A stretch of DNA of 35,713 bases from Methylobacterium gossipiicola (GCF_900113485.1 NZ_FOPM01000032.1:1-35713); one strand, 5' to 3'. Counted from the first letter of the stretch, positions 17,032 through 24,877 are shown. Numbers and translations are program-made. Notes: generated by a model not told the origin, from the letters alone.

Positions 17032-17286
17032 TCAATGCTGCAGGGCCGTCGTGAAGGCGCCGCCCCGAATACGGTCCGGAAAGCCCTCGGCGTAGCTCGC
17101 CGTCGCTTCCTCGCCGTAGGTCATCACCAGCTCTTGGAAGGCCGCGAACAGAGCGGCCTGCGCCATGCAGTCGCCGTCGAGACCGTCGAGACAGCCTTCG
17201 GCGAACGCCTCCGACACGTAGCCGAGGGCGGCGCGCTTGTCGTTGAGATCCGCCTCGAAGGGCGCGGGAGCAGAATCAGCGTGCAT
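17032..17286 (-). CDS. Small acidic hypothetical protein
   Basis: An 84-residue protein if translation starts at the ATG 17286 (MHADSAPAPFEADLNDK). Two further in-frame ATGs, 4 and 13 codons upstream, are possible. The sequence is acidic, predicted helical and lacks membrane segments: RAALGYVSEAFAEGCLDGLD, GDCMAQAALFAAFQELVMTYG and a C-terminal GFPDRIRGGAFTTALQH. The amphipathic pattern and third-position GC bias support real coding. I do not recognise the family. It is preceded by a gap of about 160 bp to the end of the TIGR02301-like gene and may have its own promoter there. Confidence 0.6.
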   Translation of the reverse strand: MHADSAPAPFEADLNDKRAALGYVSEAFAEGCLDGLDGDCMAQAALFAAFQELVMTYGEEATASYAEGFPDRIRGGAFTTALQH

Positions 17287-17444
17287 GAGCCAGAACATCG
17301 TTGGCGCCGAAGAAACGCTCGGCACGTGTCGATGATGATAGGGGCTGAAGCCGCGCCAGCAAAGCCAGGAACTGAGAAACAGTTAACGCCGGCACTCAAA
17401 ATGCGCGGATCGGCCATCGCGGCGTCGGCTGTTGCAGGTACGCA

Positions 17445-17915
17445 TCACCCGCCGAACCGGCTGGCGAGGCTGTGCGACAGGCGCTCGCCCTCGATCACGA
17501 ACCGGGCGGCGGCCTCCCGCGCCGATGGGGTGCACACCCGATAGGTGAGGGCATAGCCGCGATAGCCCCGGTTGTAGGCGCCGGCCAAGCGGTCGCGACG
17601 GCCGGGGGTGACGCCCTCGGCCTCCTGCAGGGCCTTCATGCGCTTGGGCCATTCGCCCGCATCCGGTGCGGCGCAGAGGTCGCGCAGGAACGCGAGCGCC
17701 CCGATGATTTCGGAGAGCCGCAGGAGGTCACGGTCGTAGGGCGCCGGCGGCGGCTCGGGGGCGGGGGCGGGGGCCGGCTCCTTCTCGGGCGGCTTCTCGT
17801 TCCGGGGGGCGGAGCGGGCGGCCCCGCCCCGCTGCTGCGCCTCGGCGGCGGGCACCGCCGTCAGCAGGGCCGACAGGCCGAGACTCAAGACGAGGAGCGG
17901 GCGGGACTTCGTCAC
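17445..17915 (-). CDS. Secreted TIGR02301-like protein of unknown function
   Basis: A 156-residue protein starting at GTG 17915, which overlaps the TGA of the NUDIX gene (GTGA, 4-nt overlap), so translation is probably coupled. It has a signal peptide (SRPLLVLSLGLSALLTAVPAAEA), then a low-complexity Glu/Pro/Ala linker. A conserved helical domain follows with SEIIGALAFLRDLCAAPDAGEW, RRDRLAGAYNRGYRGYALTY and RVCTPSAREAAARFV. The two cysteines (in RDLC and RVCT) could form a disulfide in the periplasm. The pattern matches the Hyphomicrobiales family TIGR02301 as I remember it; its function is unknown. Confidence 0.82.
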   Translation of the reverse strand: MTKSRPLLVLSLGLSALLTAVPAAEAQQRGGAARSAPRNEKPPEKEPAPAPAPEPPPAPYDRDLLRLSEIIGALAFLRDLCAAPDAGEWPKRMKALQEAEGVTPGRRDRLAGAYNRGYRGYALTYRVCTPSAREAAARFVIEGERLSHSLASRFGG

Positions 17916-18406
17916 GCGTCCAACGCCCCAGGAGCGCGCGCGCCGTCCGCCGCGACCCGCGCGAAGGCGGCGGCCACGGTCTCGTCGAGGCCCGGCGTGG
18001 TGTCGAGGCCGGAGAGCTCCGCCAGGGTCGCCCAGCGCACCGCGAGGGCCTCGGGACCGGGCACCGCCTCGCCGCCAGTCCACACGGCCGCGTGGGGGTG
18101 GACCACGTAATGGTGACGCGTGCGGCCGTCTTCCGCCCGCAGGATGATCTCCGTGGGAGTGAGCACATCCACCACCGCGGCGGTCAGGCCGACCTCCTCG
18201 CGCAGCTCGCGCAGGGCCGCCTCGGCCAGGGATTCGCCCGCCTCCACGAGGCCGCCCGGCAGGGTCCAGACGCCCCGCATGGGTGCGTTGGCCCGGGCGG
18301 CCAGGAGCACCCGGTCCCCCCGGATCACCGCGATGGAGGCGCCCACGAAGGGCCGCGCCGGGAACAGGCGCGCGGGGTCGTCGGCGGAGGCCGGGGATTC
18401 GGTCAT
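17912..18406 (-). CDS. NUDIX hydrolase
   Basis: A 164-residue protein with an intact Nudix box at residues 52-74: G52, E58, R66-E67, E70-E71 and G73 fit GX5EX7REUXEEXGU. The preceding ANAPMRGVWTLPGG is typical of ADP-ribose/NTP-type Nudix enzymes of the YjhB/MutT-like group. It hydrolyses a nucleoside diphosphate linked to another moiety; the substrate cannot be fixed. It is the third gene of a four-gene operon and overlaps the downstream TIGR02301-like gene by 4 nt. It starts 24 bp after the upstream gene's stop, in a stretch with a 14-bp-period repeat. Confidence 0.92.
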   Translation of the reverse strand: MTESPASADDPARLFPARPFVGASIAVIRGDRVLLAARANAPMRGVWTLPGGLVEAGESLAEAALRELREEVGLTAAVVDVLTPTEIILRAEDGRTRHHYVVHPHAAVWTGGEAVPGPEALAVRWATLAELSGLDTTPGLDETVAAAFARVAADGARAPGALDA

Positions 18407-18430
18407 GGATGAGGATTCACGGGCGGGGAT

Positions 18431-19570
18431 TCACGGATTGGGATTCACTACGGCGATGCGTCCGTCGGCGAGGCCGACGAGGAGGCGGGCCTCTCGTCCG
18501 GTCCCAAGGGCGGCGACCCCGAAGGCGGCCGGGGCCGGCAGGGGCACGCGGGCGCGCTCCGTGATCGTCCCCTTGAGGGACAGGATCGCCAGGGCCGAGC
18601 GGTCGGCCACCGGCAGGGCCAGATCCACGGCTCCGTCGCGGGGCAGGAGGGCGGCAAGACCGGGGCCGCCCTCGCCGGGCGCCGCAGCGTCGTAGCCGGG
18701 CGCCGCCGCCCCGGGGGTCAGGGTGCCGTCCGCGTAGCTCCAGAGCCGCAGGCGGGGCGCGCCCTCCCCCGGTCCGGTGACGGCGATCTGCGGCCGGCCG
18801 GTGCCGGAGAAATCCGCGATGCCGGCGACCTGGAGCGGACGTCCGGGCTCGGGGGCGCCGCGCGCCCGCAAACTCCAGCCGGCCTCGGCCGGCGCCACCA
18901 CGCCCAAGGCCGAGCCGGCCTCGTTCTCCGTCACCACCACGAGGGCGGGGTGTCCGTCGAAGACCGTGACGACGGGGGAGCGGACCGCGAAGGCGGCATC
19001 GGGGGCAGGCGAGACCGTCGCGGTGGCGACGGGCACGGCCTTCGGCTCGGCGCTCATGGGTACGGGTTTGCGCTCGCGGATCACCAGCCGGGCCGCGCCC
19101 GGTTCCGGCCGGCCCCGCACCGCCACCGGTTCGGCGAGGTGGGCCGAGAGCCCGCCCGACACGGCCCGGGCCGAGCCGGGCAGCGCCCCGCGCGGGGTCT
19201 CGGCGGCGGCGAGCCCCTCGACGGCCTCATGGCCGAGCAGGGTCACGCGCACGCCCCCCTCCGCGAGGGTGAGGGCCGCGCCCCCCGCCTCCCCCCACAC
19301 CACGGCGATGGGCGCGCCCTCCCTGGCCGGCGCCTCGCGCGGGCCGATCTTGGTCGGATCGGCTTTCGGGGAATCGGTTTTGGGCCGGGCCAGGGGCAGC
19401 AATCCGGAGGTCGCCACCGCCACGGCGACCTCGCTGCCCGGCGCCCGCAGGGCGCTCGCGGCGAACGGCAGGTCGAGGATGGTGATTCCGGGCTCGGCGA
19501 AGGCCGGCGCGGACGCCAAAAGGAGGAACAGAGCAGTGAGGAGACCGGGCCGTGTTGCCCGATCAGACAT
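18431..19570 (-). CDS. Secreted protein with VCBS/FG-GAP-like repeats, unknown function
   Basis: A 379-residue protein with a signal peptide (LLTALFLLLASAPAFA). The N-terminal half is variable and Ala/Pro-rich. From about residue 195 there are repeated beta-strand units such as SPVVTVFDGHPALVVVTE, GIADFSGTGRPQIAVTG, LLPRDGAVDLALPVADRSALAIL and GTGREARLLVGLADGRIAVVN. These resemble beta-propeller (FG-GAP/VCBS) blades read from a database-like periplasmic protein. No enzyme motif is seen. Its ATG lies inside the end of the SDR gene (8-nt overlap), so it is co-translated with it. A lack of close relatives in my memory prevents a firmer name. Confidence 0.75.
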   Translation of the reverse strand: MSDRATRPGLLTALFLLLASAPAFAEPGITILDLPFAASALRAPGSEVAVAVATSGLLPLARPKTDSPKADPTKIGPREAPAREGAPIAVVWGEAGGAALTLAEGGVRVTLLGHEAVEGLAAAETPRGALPGSARAVSGGLSAHLAEPVAVRGRPEPGAARLVIRERKPVPMSAEPKAVPVATATVSPAPDAAFAVRSPVVTVFDGHPALVVVTENEAGSALGVVAPAEAGWSLRARGAPEPGRPLQVAGIADFSGTGRPQIAVTGPGEGAPRLRLWSYADGTLTPGAAAPGYDAAAPGEGGPGLAALLPRDGAVDLALPVADRSALAILSLKGTITERARVPLPAPAAFGVAALGTGREARLLVGLADGRIAVVNPNP

Positions 19571-20318
19571 GCTGGCCGCCGTTGATGTGCAGCTCGGCCC
19601 CGTTCACGTAGGACGAAGCCTCGGTGCACAGGAAGTAGATGGCCTTGGCCACCTCGTCGGGGGTGCCGAGGCGGCGCTGGGGAATGCCGGCCACGATCTT
19701 GTCGGTGCCGGGCGAGAGGATCGAGGTGTCGATCTCGCCCGGCGAGATCGCGTTGACGCGGACTCCGAGGGGTCCGAAATCGCTCGCCATCTCGCGGGTG
19801 AGGCCGGCGAGCGCCGCCTTCGAGGTGCCGTAGGCCGCCCCCGCGAAGGGGTGGACGCGCGACCCCGCGATGGAGGTGACGTTGACGATGGAGCCCTTGG
19901 CCCGGGTCAGTTCCTCGCACAGGCCCCGCGCCAGCAGGAGCGGCGCGAACACGTTGACCTGGAACACCTTGCGCCAGTCGCCGAACTCCGTCGCGATGGC
20001 GCCGAGGCGCTCGCCGTTGGGGCCTTTGGGCGAGATGCCGGCATTGTTCACGAGGGCGTGGAGGAGCCCGCCCTCCTCGGCGAGGCGCCCGGCCACCTCC
20101 TTGATCCCGCGCTCGGTGTCGTCGGGATCGGCGAGGTCGATCTGGAGGTGGTCTTCCGGTCCCATCTCCCACGGACAGTTCTCGGGGAAGGGGTGGCGCG
20201 AACAGGTGATGACCCGCCAGCCGGCCGCCGAGAAGCGCTTGACCGTGGCGTGGCCGATGCCCCGGCTCGCGCCCGTGAGCAGCATGATGCGGCGGCGTTC
20301 GTTGGAGGATGTGGCCAA
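19563..20318 (-). CDS. Short-chain dehydrogenase/reductase (SDR family)
   Basis: A 251-residue protein if translation begins at the TTG at 20318 (LATSSNERRRIMLLTG). That start is preferred because a GAAGGA Shine-Dalgarno lies about 6 nt upstream; the first in-frame ATG is 11 codons later and would sit at the edge of the Rossmann strand. The cofactor motif is TGASRGIG (15-22), then NNAGIS, and the catalytic pair is Y163-xxx-K167 in AAYGTSKAAL. The end, NGAELHINGGQHV, is also typical. It is an NAD(P)(H)-dependent oxidoreductase; TCSRHPFPENCPWE in the cofactor-selecting region suggests NADP(H), weakly. It is the first gene of a four-gene unit (SDR, secreted repeat protein, NUDIX, TIGR02301-like). 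Confidence 0.92.
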   Translation of the reverse strand: MATSSNERRRIMLLTGASRGIGHATVKRFSAAGWRVITCSRHPFPENCPWEMGPEDHLQIDLADPDDTERGIKEVAGRLAEEGGLLHALVNNAGISPKGPNGERLGAIATEFGDWRKVFQVNVFAPLLLARGLCEELTRAKGSIVNVTSIAGSRVHPFAGAAYGTSKAALAGLTREMASDFGPLGVRVNAISPGEIDTSILSPGTDKIVAGIPQRRLGTPDEVAKAIYFLCTEASSYVNGAELHINGGQHV

Positions 20319-20457
20319 GACCGTTCCTTCAGGATCGGGAGGCGGTTCGCGAGAGGACGCCCGCCGCGCCGGTCTCAAGGTCTAAGCGCCGCCGGCCCTA
20401 AAATCCAGGGTCGATCCCGCGCCGCAGCACGACGCGGCGGCGCCTTCGCGGGGGGGC

Positions 20458-21108
20458 TCAGGGGTAGAGCCGTGCCCCGGCCCAACCGTCGCCGGCGCGG
20501 GTGAAGCGCACCCGGTCGTGCAGGCGGAACGGGCCGTCCTGCCAGAACTCGATGGAGACCGGCGCGATCCGGTAGCCGATCCAGTTCTCGGGGCGCGGCA
20601 CCGGGCCGTCCTCGAATCGGGCGGCCAGGACCGCCACCTCGGCTTCCAAGGTGGCGCGGTCGGCGAGCGGCCGCGACTGGCGGCTGGCATGGGCGCCGAT
20701 GCGGCTGTTGCGGGCCCGGCTGGCGAAATACGCGTCGGCCTCCGCGTCGGTAACGGGGGAGACGGGGCCGCGCGCCCGCACCTGCCGGCGCAGGCTCTTC
20801 CAGTGCAGCACCAGGGCGGCTTGCGGGTTCTGCGCCAGTTCCTCGCCCTTGGCCGACTCGGTGTTGGTGTAGAACACGAAACCGCGCGCATCGACGCCTT
20901 TGAGCAGCACCATGCGCACGTCGGGCAGGCCGTCCGAACCGGCGGTGGCCAGCGCCATGGCGTTGGCGTCGTTGGGTTCCGAGACGTCCGCCTCCGCCAT
21001 CCAGGCGGCGAACAGGGCCCAGGGATCGGACGCGCGGGTGAAGTCGTTGCCCTGAGCGCCGCTCCCCTGGGCGGGGTCATCGATCCTTAACCGATCCAAG
21101 GCGAACAT
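20458..21108 (-). CDS. pdxH: Pyridoxamine/pyridoxine 5'-phosphate oxidase
   Basis: A 216-residue flavoenzyme of the PdxH family. Landmarks are DPWALFAAWMAEADVSEPNDANAM, RMVLLKGVDARGFVFYTN (FMN binding), LHWKSLRRQVRARG, ASRQSRPLADR and the C-terminal WIGYRIAPVSIEFWQDGPFRLHDR ending in RLYP. It uses FMN and oxygen to make pyridoxal 5'-phosphate, the cofactor of both desulfurases in this window. The ATG at 21108 has AGGAGG only one base away. The in-frame TTG at 21099 is spaced 9 nt from that sequence and may be the true start. It is transcribed divergently from a lipoprotein gene. Confidence 0.94.
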   Translation of the reverse strand: MFALDRLRIDDPAQGSGAQGNDFTRASDPWALFAAWMAEADVSEPNDANAMALATAGSDGLPDVRMVLLKGVDARGFVFYTNTESAKGEELAQNPQAALVLHWKSLRRQVRARGPVSPVTDAEADAYFASRARNSRIGAHASRQSRPLADRATLEAEVAVLAARFEDGPVPRPENWIGYRIAPVSIEFWQDGPFRLHDRVRFTRAGDGWAGARLYP

Positions 21109-21192
21109 CCTCCTGCGTGAGATCCGGGTCGGGGGGCACCGACGTGGGGCGCTGTCGGCCGTCGGTCCTCTCCCGTCGTGAGATCGTGTGTA

Positions 21193-21720
21193 ATGCGTCG
21201 GTGCGTATCTAGAGCGAAAGGAACGTCCGCCCAAATCCCGTCCCGGGGATTGTTCGGGCGGGCGGGCGGATTCGGCCGGCCGTGGCGCGGTCTCGCCGCC
21301 CTCGCGCTCCTCCCCCTGTCCGGTTGCGGCGTGCCGATCATCACGTTCCAGGCCGAGACGGTGGCCGAGGCATCGCCCAAGCCCGACCCCACGACCACCG
21401 GCAGCATCGACCGGCATCCCGAGACCTTCGGCCGCGACCTCGGGGCCGAGGATTGGCGCCGGGCCCACGCCGCCCTGGCGGTGGCCCTCGATCCGCAGGG
21501 CAACGGCCGTCCGGTGAAGTGGGACAATCCGGAGACGAATCTGCGCGGCTCCGTCAATCCGACGGGCCTGCCTTACGTCGCCCACGACCAGATCTGCCGC
21601 GACTTCCTCGCCTCGGTGATCGCCCCGGGCCGGAGCCGGTTCCTGCGCGGCACCGGCTGCAAGCCCTCGGGCGGCGAATGGACCCTGAAGCGCGTGCGCG
21701 GCACCAAAACGGTGATCTGA
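21193..21720 (+). CDS. Putative lipoprotein (RT0821/Lpp0805 surface-protein type)
   Basis: A 175-residue frame from ATG 21193; GTG 21178 and an internal TTG after residue 19 are alternatives. The hydrophobic segment WRGLAALALLPLSGC ends in a lipobox with C45 as the lipidation site, so it is probably an outer-membrane or periplasmic lipoprotein. The mature part has PDPTTTGSID, LGAEDWRRAHAALAVALDPQG, VKWDNPETNLRGSVNPTG and a final RDFLASVI region with GTGCKPSGGEWTLKRVRG. The W-x-NPETG-like strand and the pair of cysteines resemble small surface-antigen lipoproteins annotated RT0821/Lpp0805 in alphaproteobacteria. No enzymatic role is known. Confidence 0.8.
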   Translation: MRRCVSRAKGTSAQIPSRGLFGRAGGFGRPWRGLAALALLPLSGCGVPIITFQAETVAEASPKPDPTTTGSIDRHPETFGRDLGAEDWRRAHAALAVALDPQGNGRPVKWDNPETNLRGSVNPTGLPYVAHDQICRDFLASVIAPGRSRFLRGTGCKPSGGEWTLKRVRGTKTVI

Positions 21721-22028
21721 TCCCGTGCCGGCCTGATCGAAGCGGTCACCGGATCGGCAAGCCCGCGCAGCGCTCAAGCGTCCGCGTGGCGCCGACAAGC
21801 CCGCGCGACGCGTGAGCGTGGCCGGTGGCCGAACGCCCCATTCCGCAGGAAGCGAACGGAGTTCGTCCGATGGGGCGTTACGCCGGCAAAATCTCGGCGG
21901 ATCGCGTTGCGAAGCGGGGGCGAACCGTCCACATCAGGCGCGACGAATTTTCCGAGGGGGCGGGACCGCCGGCTCACCGTGGCCAGGCGCCCGCAAGTTC
22001 CCCTCCGGCCACGAGACGGTGTTGACCG
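21721..22028. other. Intergenic region upstream of the DnaJ-like gene
   Basis: This 308-bp gap shows no convincing gene. It contains a perfect 10-bp inverted repeat AACGCCCCAT (21832-21841) / ATGGGGCGTT (21870-21879). Inside its 28-nt loop is a smaller hairpin CGAAC-gga-GTTCG (21853-21865). The nested pair could be an RNA structure in a leader or the end of the upstream transcript. I cannot identify a promoter with confidence. Confidence 0.5.
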
Positions 22029-22940
22029 ATGCGCAATCCCTACGACGTGCTGGGCGTGCCCAAGGGCGCCAGCGAAGCCGATATCAAAAAAGCCTACCGC
22101 AAGCTCGCCAAGGCCTACCACCCCGACCGCAACGCCGGTGACGCCAAGGCCAAGGACCGGTTCGCCGAGGCGAATTCGGCCTACGAGATCCTGGGCGACG
22201 CGGGCAAGCGCGGCCAGTTCGACCGCGGCGAGATCGACGCGGAGGGTAAGCCCCGCGCCACGGGTTTCGAGGGGTTCGGGGGCGGGCGCGCGGGCGGGTT
22301 CGGCGGCTTCGAGAACGCCGCGCGCGGGCGCGGCCCCGGCGGCGCGGGCGGAATGGGCGAGGACATCTTCTCGCACCTGTTCGGCGAGGCCTTCCGGGCC
22401 GGGGGCGCCGGGCCCGGCCCGCGTGAAGCCCCGAAGGGCGAGGATGTCGCGGCCGAGCTCAACGTCACCCTGGAGCAGGTGGCGAGCGAGGAGAAGCTGC
22501 GCCTGTCCCTGCCGCACGGGCGCGACGTCGACGTGGTGGTGCCGCGCGGCGTGGTCGACGGGCAGGTGATCCGCCTGCGCGGCCTCGGCAACCCAGCCGG
22601 GCGCGGTGCGCCGGGGGACGCGCTCCTGACCATCCGCATCCTGCCGCATGCCCGCTTCACCCCGGACGGGGCGGATCTGCGCGTCTCCGTCGAGGTGCCC
22701 CTCGAGGATGCGGTTCTAGGCGGACCGATCCGGGTGCCGACCCTCACGGGCGCCGTCGAGATGCGGATTCCCGCCATGACGAGTTCCGGCCGCACCTTCC
22801 GCCTCAAGGGCAAGGGCCTGCCGAAGAAGGACGGCACGCGCGGCGACCTGTTCGCCACCACGGCCGTGGCCCTGCCGGCCGCCGAGGACGCGGCGCTGAC
22901 GGACTACGCCAAGGCCCGTCGCACCGCCCGCGTCGACTGA
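22029..22940 (+). CDS. DnaJ/CbpA-like J-domain co-chaperone
   Basis: A 303-residue protein. The J domain occupies residues 1-70, with the HPD tripeptide at 31-33 in AYHPDRN. A Gly/Phe-rich linker with an FGGFENAARG region follows (about 80-125). After that come two beta-rich substrate-binding domains, with ELNVTLEQVASEE and PRGVVDGQVIRLRGLGNPA, then DLRVSVEVPLEDAVLGGPIRVPT and KGKGLPKKDGTRGDLF. The zinc-finger CxxCxGxG repeats of true DnaJ are absent, so this is the CbpA/DnaJ type II form. It stimulates DnaK ATPase and delivers unfolded substrates. It precedes fabI by about 200 bp on the same strand; co-transcription is possible. Confidence 0.93.
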   Translation: MRNPYDVLGVPKGASEADIKKAYRKLAKAYHPDRNAGDAKAKDRFAEANSAYEILGDAGKRGQFDRGEIDAEGKPRATGFEGFGGGRAGGFGGFENAARGRGPGGAGGMGEDIFSHLFGEAFRAGGAGPGPREAPKGEDVAAELNVTLEQVASEEKLRLSLPHGRDVDVVVPRGVVDGQVIRLRGLGNPAGRGAPGDALLTIRILPHARFTPDGADLRVSVEVPLEDAVLGGPIRVPTLTGAVEMRIPAMTSSGRTFRLKGKGLPKKDGTRGDLFATTAVALPAAEDAALTDYAKARRTARVD

Positions 22941-23137
22941 CCCGGCCGTCGCGGCGGATCCGGCCGTCTTGGATGATCGCCCGTCTTGGCTGATCCGGCC
23001 GCCTCGGCCGACACGAAAGCCCGCACTTCCGTCACCGGCGGGCCTCCGCTAAGAGTGCCGCGGTGCGTGCCGTTCGCCCGACCCCTCCGGCCGGGCCTCC
23101 CACGTCAGACAGACGGCTTTTGGGCTCAGGTGACTTC

Positions 23138-23995
23138 ATGGCGGACACGAACCCGGTTCACGATCACGTCGGTGGGCGGCCCGTCGGCGGCCTCCTCGCC
23201 GGCAAGCGCGGGCTGGTGCTCGGTGTCGCCAACAACCGTTCGATCGCGTGGGGTATCGCGAAATCCGCCGCCGCCCATGGGGCCAAGCTCGCCTTCACCT
23301 ACCAGGGCGACGCCCTGAAGAAGCGTGTCGAGCCCCTCGCCCGCGAACTCGACGCCCACGTGGTCGGGCATTGCGACGTCACCGACCCGGCCTCCATCGA
23401 CGCGGCATTCGCCGCCACCGCCGAGGTGTTCCCGGAAGGCCTCGATTTCGTCGTCCACTGCATCGCCTTCTCGGACAAGGACGAGCTGACGGGCCGCTAC
23501 CTCGAGACCTCGGAGGCGAACTTCACCAAGTCGCTCCTCATCTCGTGCTATTCGTTCACGGCGGTGGCCCAGCGGGCCGAGAAGCTGATGAAGAACGGCG
23601 GCTCGCTCCTGACCCTGACCTATTACGGCGCCGAGAAGTGGATGCCGCACTACAACGTCATGGGTGTCGCCAAGGCCGCCCTGGAGGCGTCCGTGCGGTA
23701 TCTGGCCGCCGACCTCGGCCCGTCGAAGATCCGCGTCAACGCCATCTCGGCCGGTCCGATCAAGACGCTGGCGGCCTCGGGCATCGGCGATTTCCGCTAC
23801 ATTCTGAAGTGGAACGAGTACAACGCCCCCCTGCGGCGCACCGTGACCATCGAGGAGGTGGGCGAGACCGCCGCCTACCTCGTCTCCGACATGAGCAAGG
23901 GCATGACCGGCGAGATCCTCCACGTGGATGCCGGCTATCACGTCGTCGGCATGAAGAACCCGGAAGCCCCGGACCTCAGCCTCGATAAGGAGTGA
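23138..23995 (+). CDS. fabI: Enoyl-[acyl-carrier-protein] reductase (NADH), FabI
   Basis: A 285-residue FabI-type enoyl-ACP reductase of fatty-acid synthesis. The start MADTNPVHDHV at ATG 23138 is chosen because AGGTGA lies just upstream; an earlier in-frame start has no support. The cofactor motif is GVANNRSIAWG (29-39), replacing the usual SDR GxxxGxG. The active-site residues Y162 and Y172-x6-K179 are present (TYYGAEKWMPHYNVMGVAK), as is SAGPIKTLAASGI. The enzyme reduces trans-2-enoyl-ACP with NADH in the last step of each elongation cycle and is the usual triclosan target. The gene is convergent with the MarR gene with only a 19-bp gap. Confidence 0.96.
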   Translation: MADTNPVHDHVGGRPVGGLLAGKRGLVLGVANNRSIAWGIAKSAAAHGAKLAFTYQGDALKKRVEPLARELDAHVVGHCDVTDPASIDAAFAATAEVFPEGLDFVVHCIAFSDKDELTGRYLETSEANFTKSLLISCYSFTAVAQRAEKLMKNGGSLLTLTYYGAEKWMPHYNVMGVAKAALEASVRYLAADLGPSKIRVNAISAGPIKTLAASGIGDFRYILKWNEYNAPLRRTVTIEEVGETAAYLVSDMSKGMTGEILHVDAGYHVVGMKNPEAPDLSLDKE

Positions 23996-24014
23996 GGCGG
24001 CGGAGAGCCGCTCG

Positions 24015-24467
24015 TCACGCGGTTGGTTCGTCCGCGCGCCCCATGAACTCGGCGATGAGAGCGAAGTAACCGGGCAGGCGATCGGCCAACACCGCCTGTC
24101 CCCGCGTCGTCAGCGCGATGCGCCGAGCCCTGCCATCGTCAGGGTCCGGAACACTGGTAAGCAGGCCCGCTTGCGTCAGGGCCTTGACCGTTTCCGTCAC
24201 GACGGGTCGCGAGATGTCGAGGCGGTCGGCGATGACACTGGCGAGCAGGCCGGTCGCCTCCGGCTCCCGATCGATGACGACGAGGACAAGGAACCGGCTC
24301 TGCGACAACCCGTGGGCCGAGAAGTAGGCGTCCAACTCGCGCAGGAGCAGGCTTGCCCGCCTCAGGAGCCGAAGCGCGTCGCCGACCGTCCCGGCCTCCA
24401 TCCCCGGATAGCGTGCAGCGTATGTCTCGAGCATCCGCCGCGTCGGGAGTTCCTTCAGGAAGAACAT
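24015..24467 (-). CDS. MarR-family transcriptional regulator
   Basis: A 150-residue winged-helix regulator. The dimerisation helix region includes DALRLLRRASLLLRELDAYFS. The recognition region is LASVIADRLDISRPVVTETVKAL, and the wing is SVPDPDDGRARRIALTTRG, all standard for MarR. These proteins bind palindromic operators as dimers and release on ligand or oxidant. It overlaps the end of the upstream ABM monooxygenase gene by 13 bp, so both are one unit. A strong palindrome at 24783-24800, upstream of that unit, suggests autoregulation. No conserved cysteine of the OhrR type is seen, so ligand sensing is more likely than thiol oxidation. Confidence 0.92.
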   Translation of the reverse strand: MFFLKELPTRRMLETYAARYPGMEAGTVGDALRLLRRASLLLRELDAYFSAHGLSQSRFLVLVVIDREPEATGLLASVIADRLDISRPVVTETVKALTQAGLLTSVPDPDDGRARRIALTTRGQAVLADRLPGYFALIAEFMGRADEPTA

Positions 24468-24772
24468 GCGCCCGCCTCGCCGATCGCGCGCAGCCGTGTG
24501 ATCTCGACCGGTTCGGAGAGCCAGGCACGATACTGCTCGAAGACCGCCTGTGTGTAGGGTTGGGCGTGGTGCGCGGCGAGAGCCGCCTCGTTGTCCCAGA
24601 TTTCATAGAGATAGAGGCACCCGCCCCCCTCGTCCTCGTGCAGAACGAAGGAACGGCAGCCGGGCTCGGACCGCGTCGCGGCCAAGATCTCCGATACGGC
24701 GCGACGGGCAGCGACGAAATGCTCGGGCTTCGGAGCGATCCGAGCGAACAGGACCAGGGGTTCCGGCATCAT
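24455..24772 (-). CDS. ABM-domain (antibiotic biosynthesis monooxygenase) family protein
   Basis: A 105-residue protein of the ABM dimeric alpha/beta-barrel fold: EPLVLFARIAPKPEHF opens the first strand, then RSEPGCRSFVLHEDEG, and the signature LYEIWDNEAALAAHHAQPYTQ. Relatives include quinol monooxygenases such as YgiN and LsrG-like proteins, acting on quinones or small aromatic/carbonyl compounds without cofactor. The start may be either of two adjacent ATGs (24772 or 24769), with GAGGTG upstream. It is the first gene of an operon with the MarR regulator, a common pairing in quinone or electrophile stress responses. Substrate is not determinable. Confidence 0.9.
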   Translation of the reverse strand: MMPEPLVLFARIAPKPEHFVAARRAVSEILAATRSEPGCRSFVLHEDEGGGCLYLYEIWDNEAALAAHHAQPYTQAVFEQYRAWLSEPVEITRLRAIGEAGACSS

Positions 24773-24782
24773 GGCACCTCAA

Positions 24783-24800
24783 TGGTTAGGGTCCTAACCA
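24783..24800. promoter_or_regulatory. Palindromic operator upstream of the ABM-marR operon
   Basis: TGGTTAGG-GT-CCTAACCA is a perfect inverted repeat with 8-bp arms and a 2-bp centre. It ends 10 bp before the ATG of the ABM gene, on the leader side. Size and position fit a MarR-dimer operator, most likely bound by the regulator encoded in the same operon (inference). Confidence 0.7.
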
Positions 24801-24877
24801 ATACCCTGGGCGATCAGCGCCGCCAAGCCCGTCGGCACGGCACCGGAACATCGACCGATGCCGCCAAATTCGCGGCC

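Noticed and set aside
24015..24772. A biosynthetic cluster joining the ABM monooxygenase and MarR to the NRPS
   Set aside because: They are separated by ppk2 and a phosphatase on differing strands and have their own operator; nothing ties them to the NRPS.
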